A DNA stretch of 64,000 nucleotides from Agrobacterium fabrum str. C58 (GTDB lineage Bacteria; Pseudomonadota; Alphaproteobacteria; Rhizobiales; Rhizobiaceae), in assembly GCF_000092025.1 (NCBI RefSeq), contig NC_003062.2, positions 1,982,001-2,046,000 on the forward strand, written 5' to 3'. The notes under the pieces were generated by a model, which worked only from the letters and a program-made list of their open reading frames with translations, was not told where the DNA came from and searched no databases. A program made the position numbers and the translations under genes. Positions within the stretch are counted from its first letter, which is position 1, and each line of letters begins with the position of its first letter. Shown piece after piece: positions 63,892 to 64,000 of this stretch.

Positions 63892-64000
63892 TTACGCAGA
63901 CCAGGGTGCAAATTCCGGCATGTTGACCGCCACGAATTCGCGGGCGCGCACCTGATTGCGGGCAGCCGGCGCTTCGACGATCTCATAGGCCGAAGGATCG
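63892..64000 (-). CDS. C-terminal end of a gene cut by the window edge; lpxC by position
   Basis: Thirty-five codons before a TAA: DPSAYEIVEAPAARNQ, then VRAREFVAVNMPEFAPWSA. The visible end has no diagnostic motif. In agrobacteria and rhizobia the gene before bamD is lpxC (UDP-3-O-acyl-GlcNAc deacetylase, lipid A synthesis), and I suggest it only on that ground. It ends at the terminator at 63833-63865. Confidence 0.5.
   Translation of the reverse strand, partial: DPSAYEIVEAPAARNQVRAREFVAVNMPEFAPWSA

Overview
The window is ordinary, gene-dense, GC-rich chromosomal DNA of an alphaproteobacterium of the Agrobacterium/Rhizobium group. Evidence: a permuted two-piece tmRNA gene with an ANDNNAKEYALAA tag next to the alphaproteobacterial sspB; the order lpxC(?)-bamD-recN-ligA at the right end, which continues the cell-division cluster of rhizobia; RIME-like palindromic repeats; small Rhizobiales families (DUF4169, DUF2853); and a GGAAC-N16-CGTT general-stress promoter. 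I see no prophage, IS element, CRISPR array, rRNA or tRNA.

Layout. 0-11.4 kb: regulator/enzyme pairs and small regulons (AraC with a zinc alcohol dehydrogenase, ndh, pdxJ, a MerR-LuxR hybrid regulator, a RecD-like helicase, two separate ArsR-SRPBCC modules, an ECF sigma/anti-sigma pair behind a secreted repeat protein, an aldo/keto reductase). 11.4-14 kb: ilvIH (branched-chain amino acids) behind a leader peptide and attenuator. 14-19.4 kb: HerA-like ATPase, miaA, serB, GNAT, SDR. 19.4-26.9 kb: thyA-folA, hflK-hflC and degP on the minus strand (nucleotide/folate supply and envelope proteolysis), then ssrA and sspB (ribosome rescue and delivery of tagged proteins to ClpXP). 27-37 kb: a very large AsmA-like envelope protein, an FAD-linked 2-hydroxyacid dehydrogenase and an RND efflux pair. 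37-46 kb: AhpD-like protein, uvrD, GT25 glycosyltransferase, a TetR/choX/hydrolase locus, a YdcZ-type membrane pair and a DUF2778 L,D-transpeptidase-like protein. 46-53.7 kb: pncA, azlCD, aminopeptidase P, a DUF1127-like small protein with a structured 3' RNA, prmA, SCO1 and an orphan cheW. 53.7-64 kb: creA, a DnaQ-like exonuclease, LysR/EamA, GNAT, an aminoglycoside phosphotransferase-like kinase, ligA, recN, bamD and the end of a further gene.

The most informative non-coding signals are: (1) the ilvIH leader peptide rich in Leu/Val/Ile followed by a U-tailed hairpin; (2) the 3' region of the DUF1127-like gene, which has two hairpins displaying CCUCC-type loops and a strong terminator and matches the design of the alphaproteobacterial cuckoo/CcsR small RNAs; (3) a perfect general-stress promoter before the MerR-LuxR hybrid; (4) paired palindromic operators over the start of the second ArsR gene. 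No wholly new multi-gene system is evident. The least explained loci are the orphan choX-hydrolase pair, the MerR-LuxR hybrid and the DUF2778 protein. All functions are read from motifs by eye; nothing was searched or computed.
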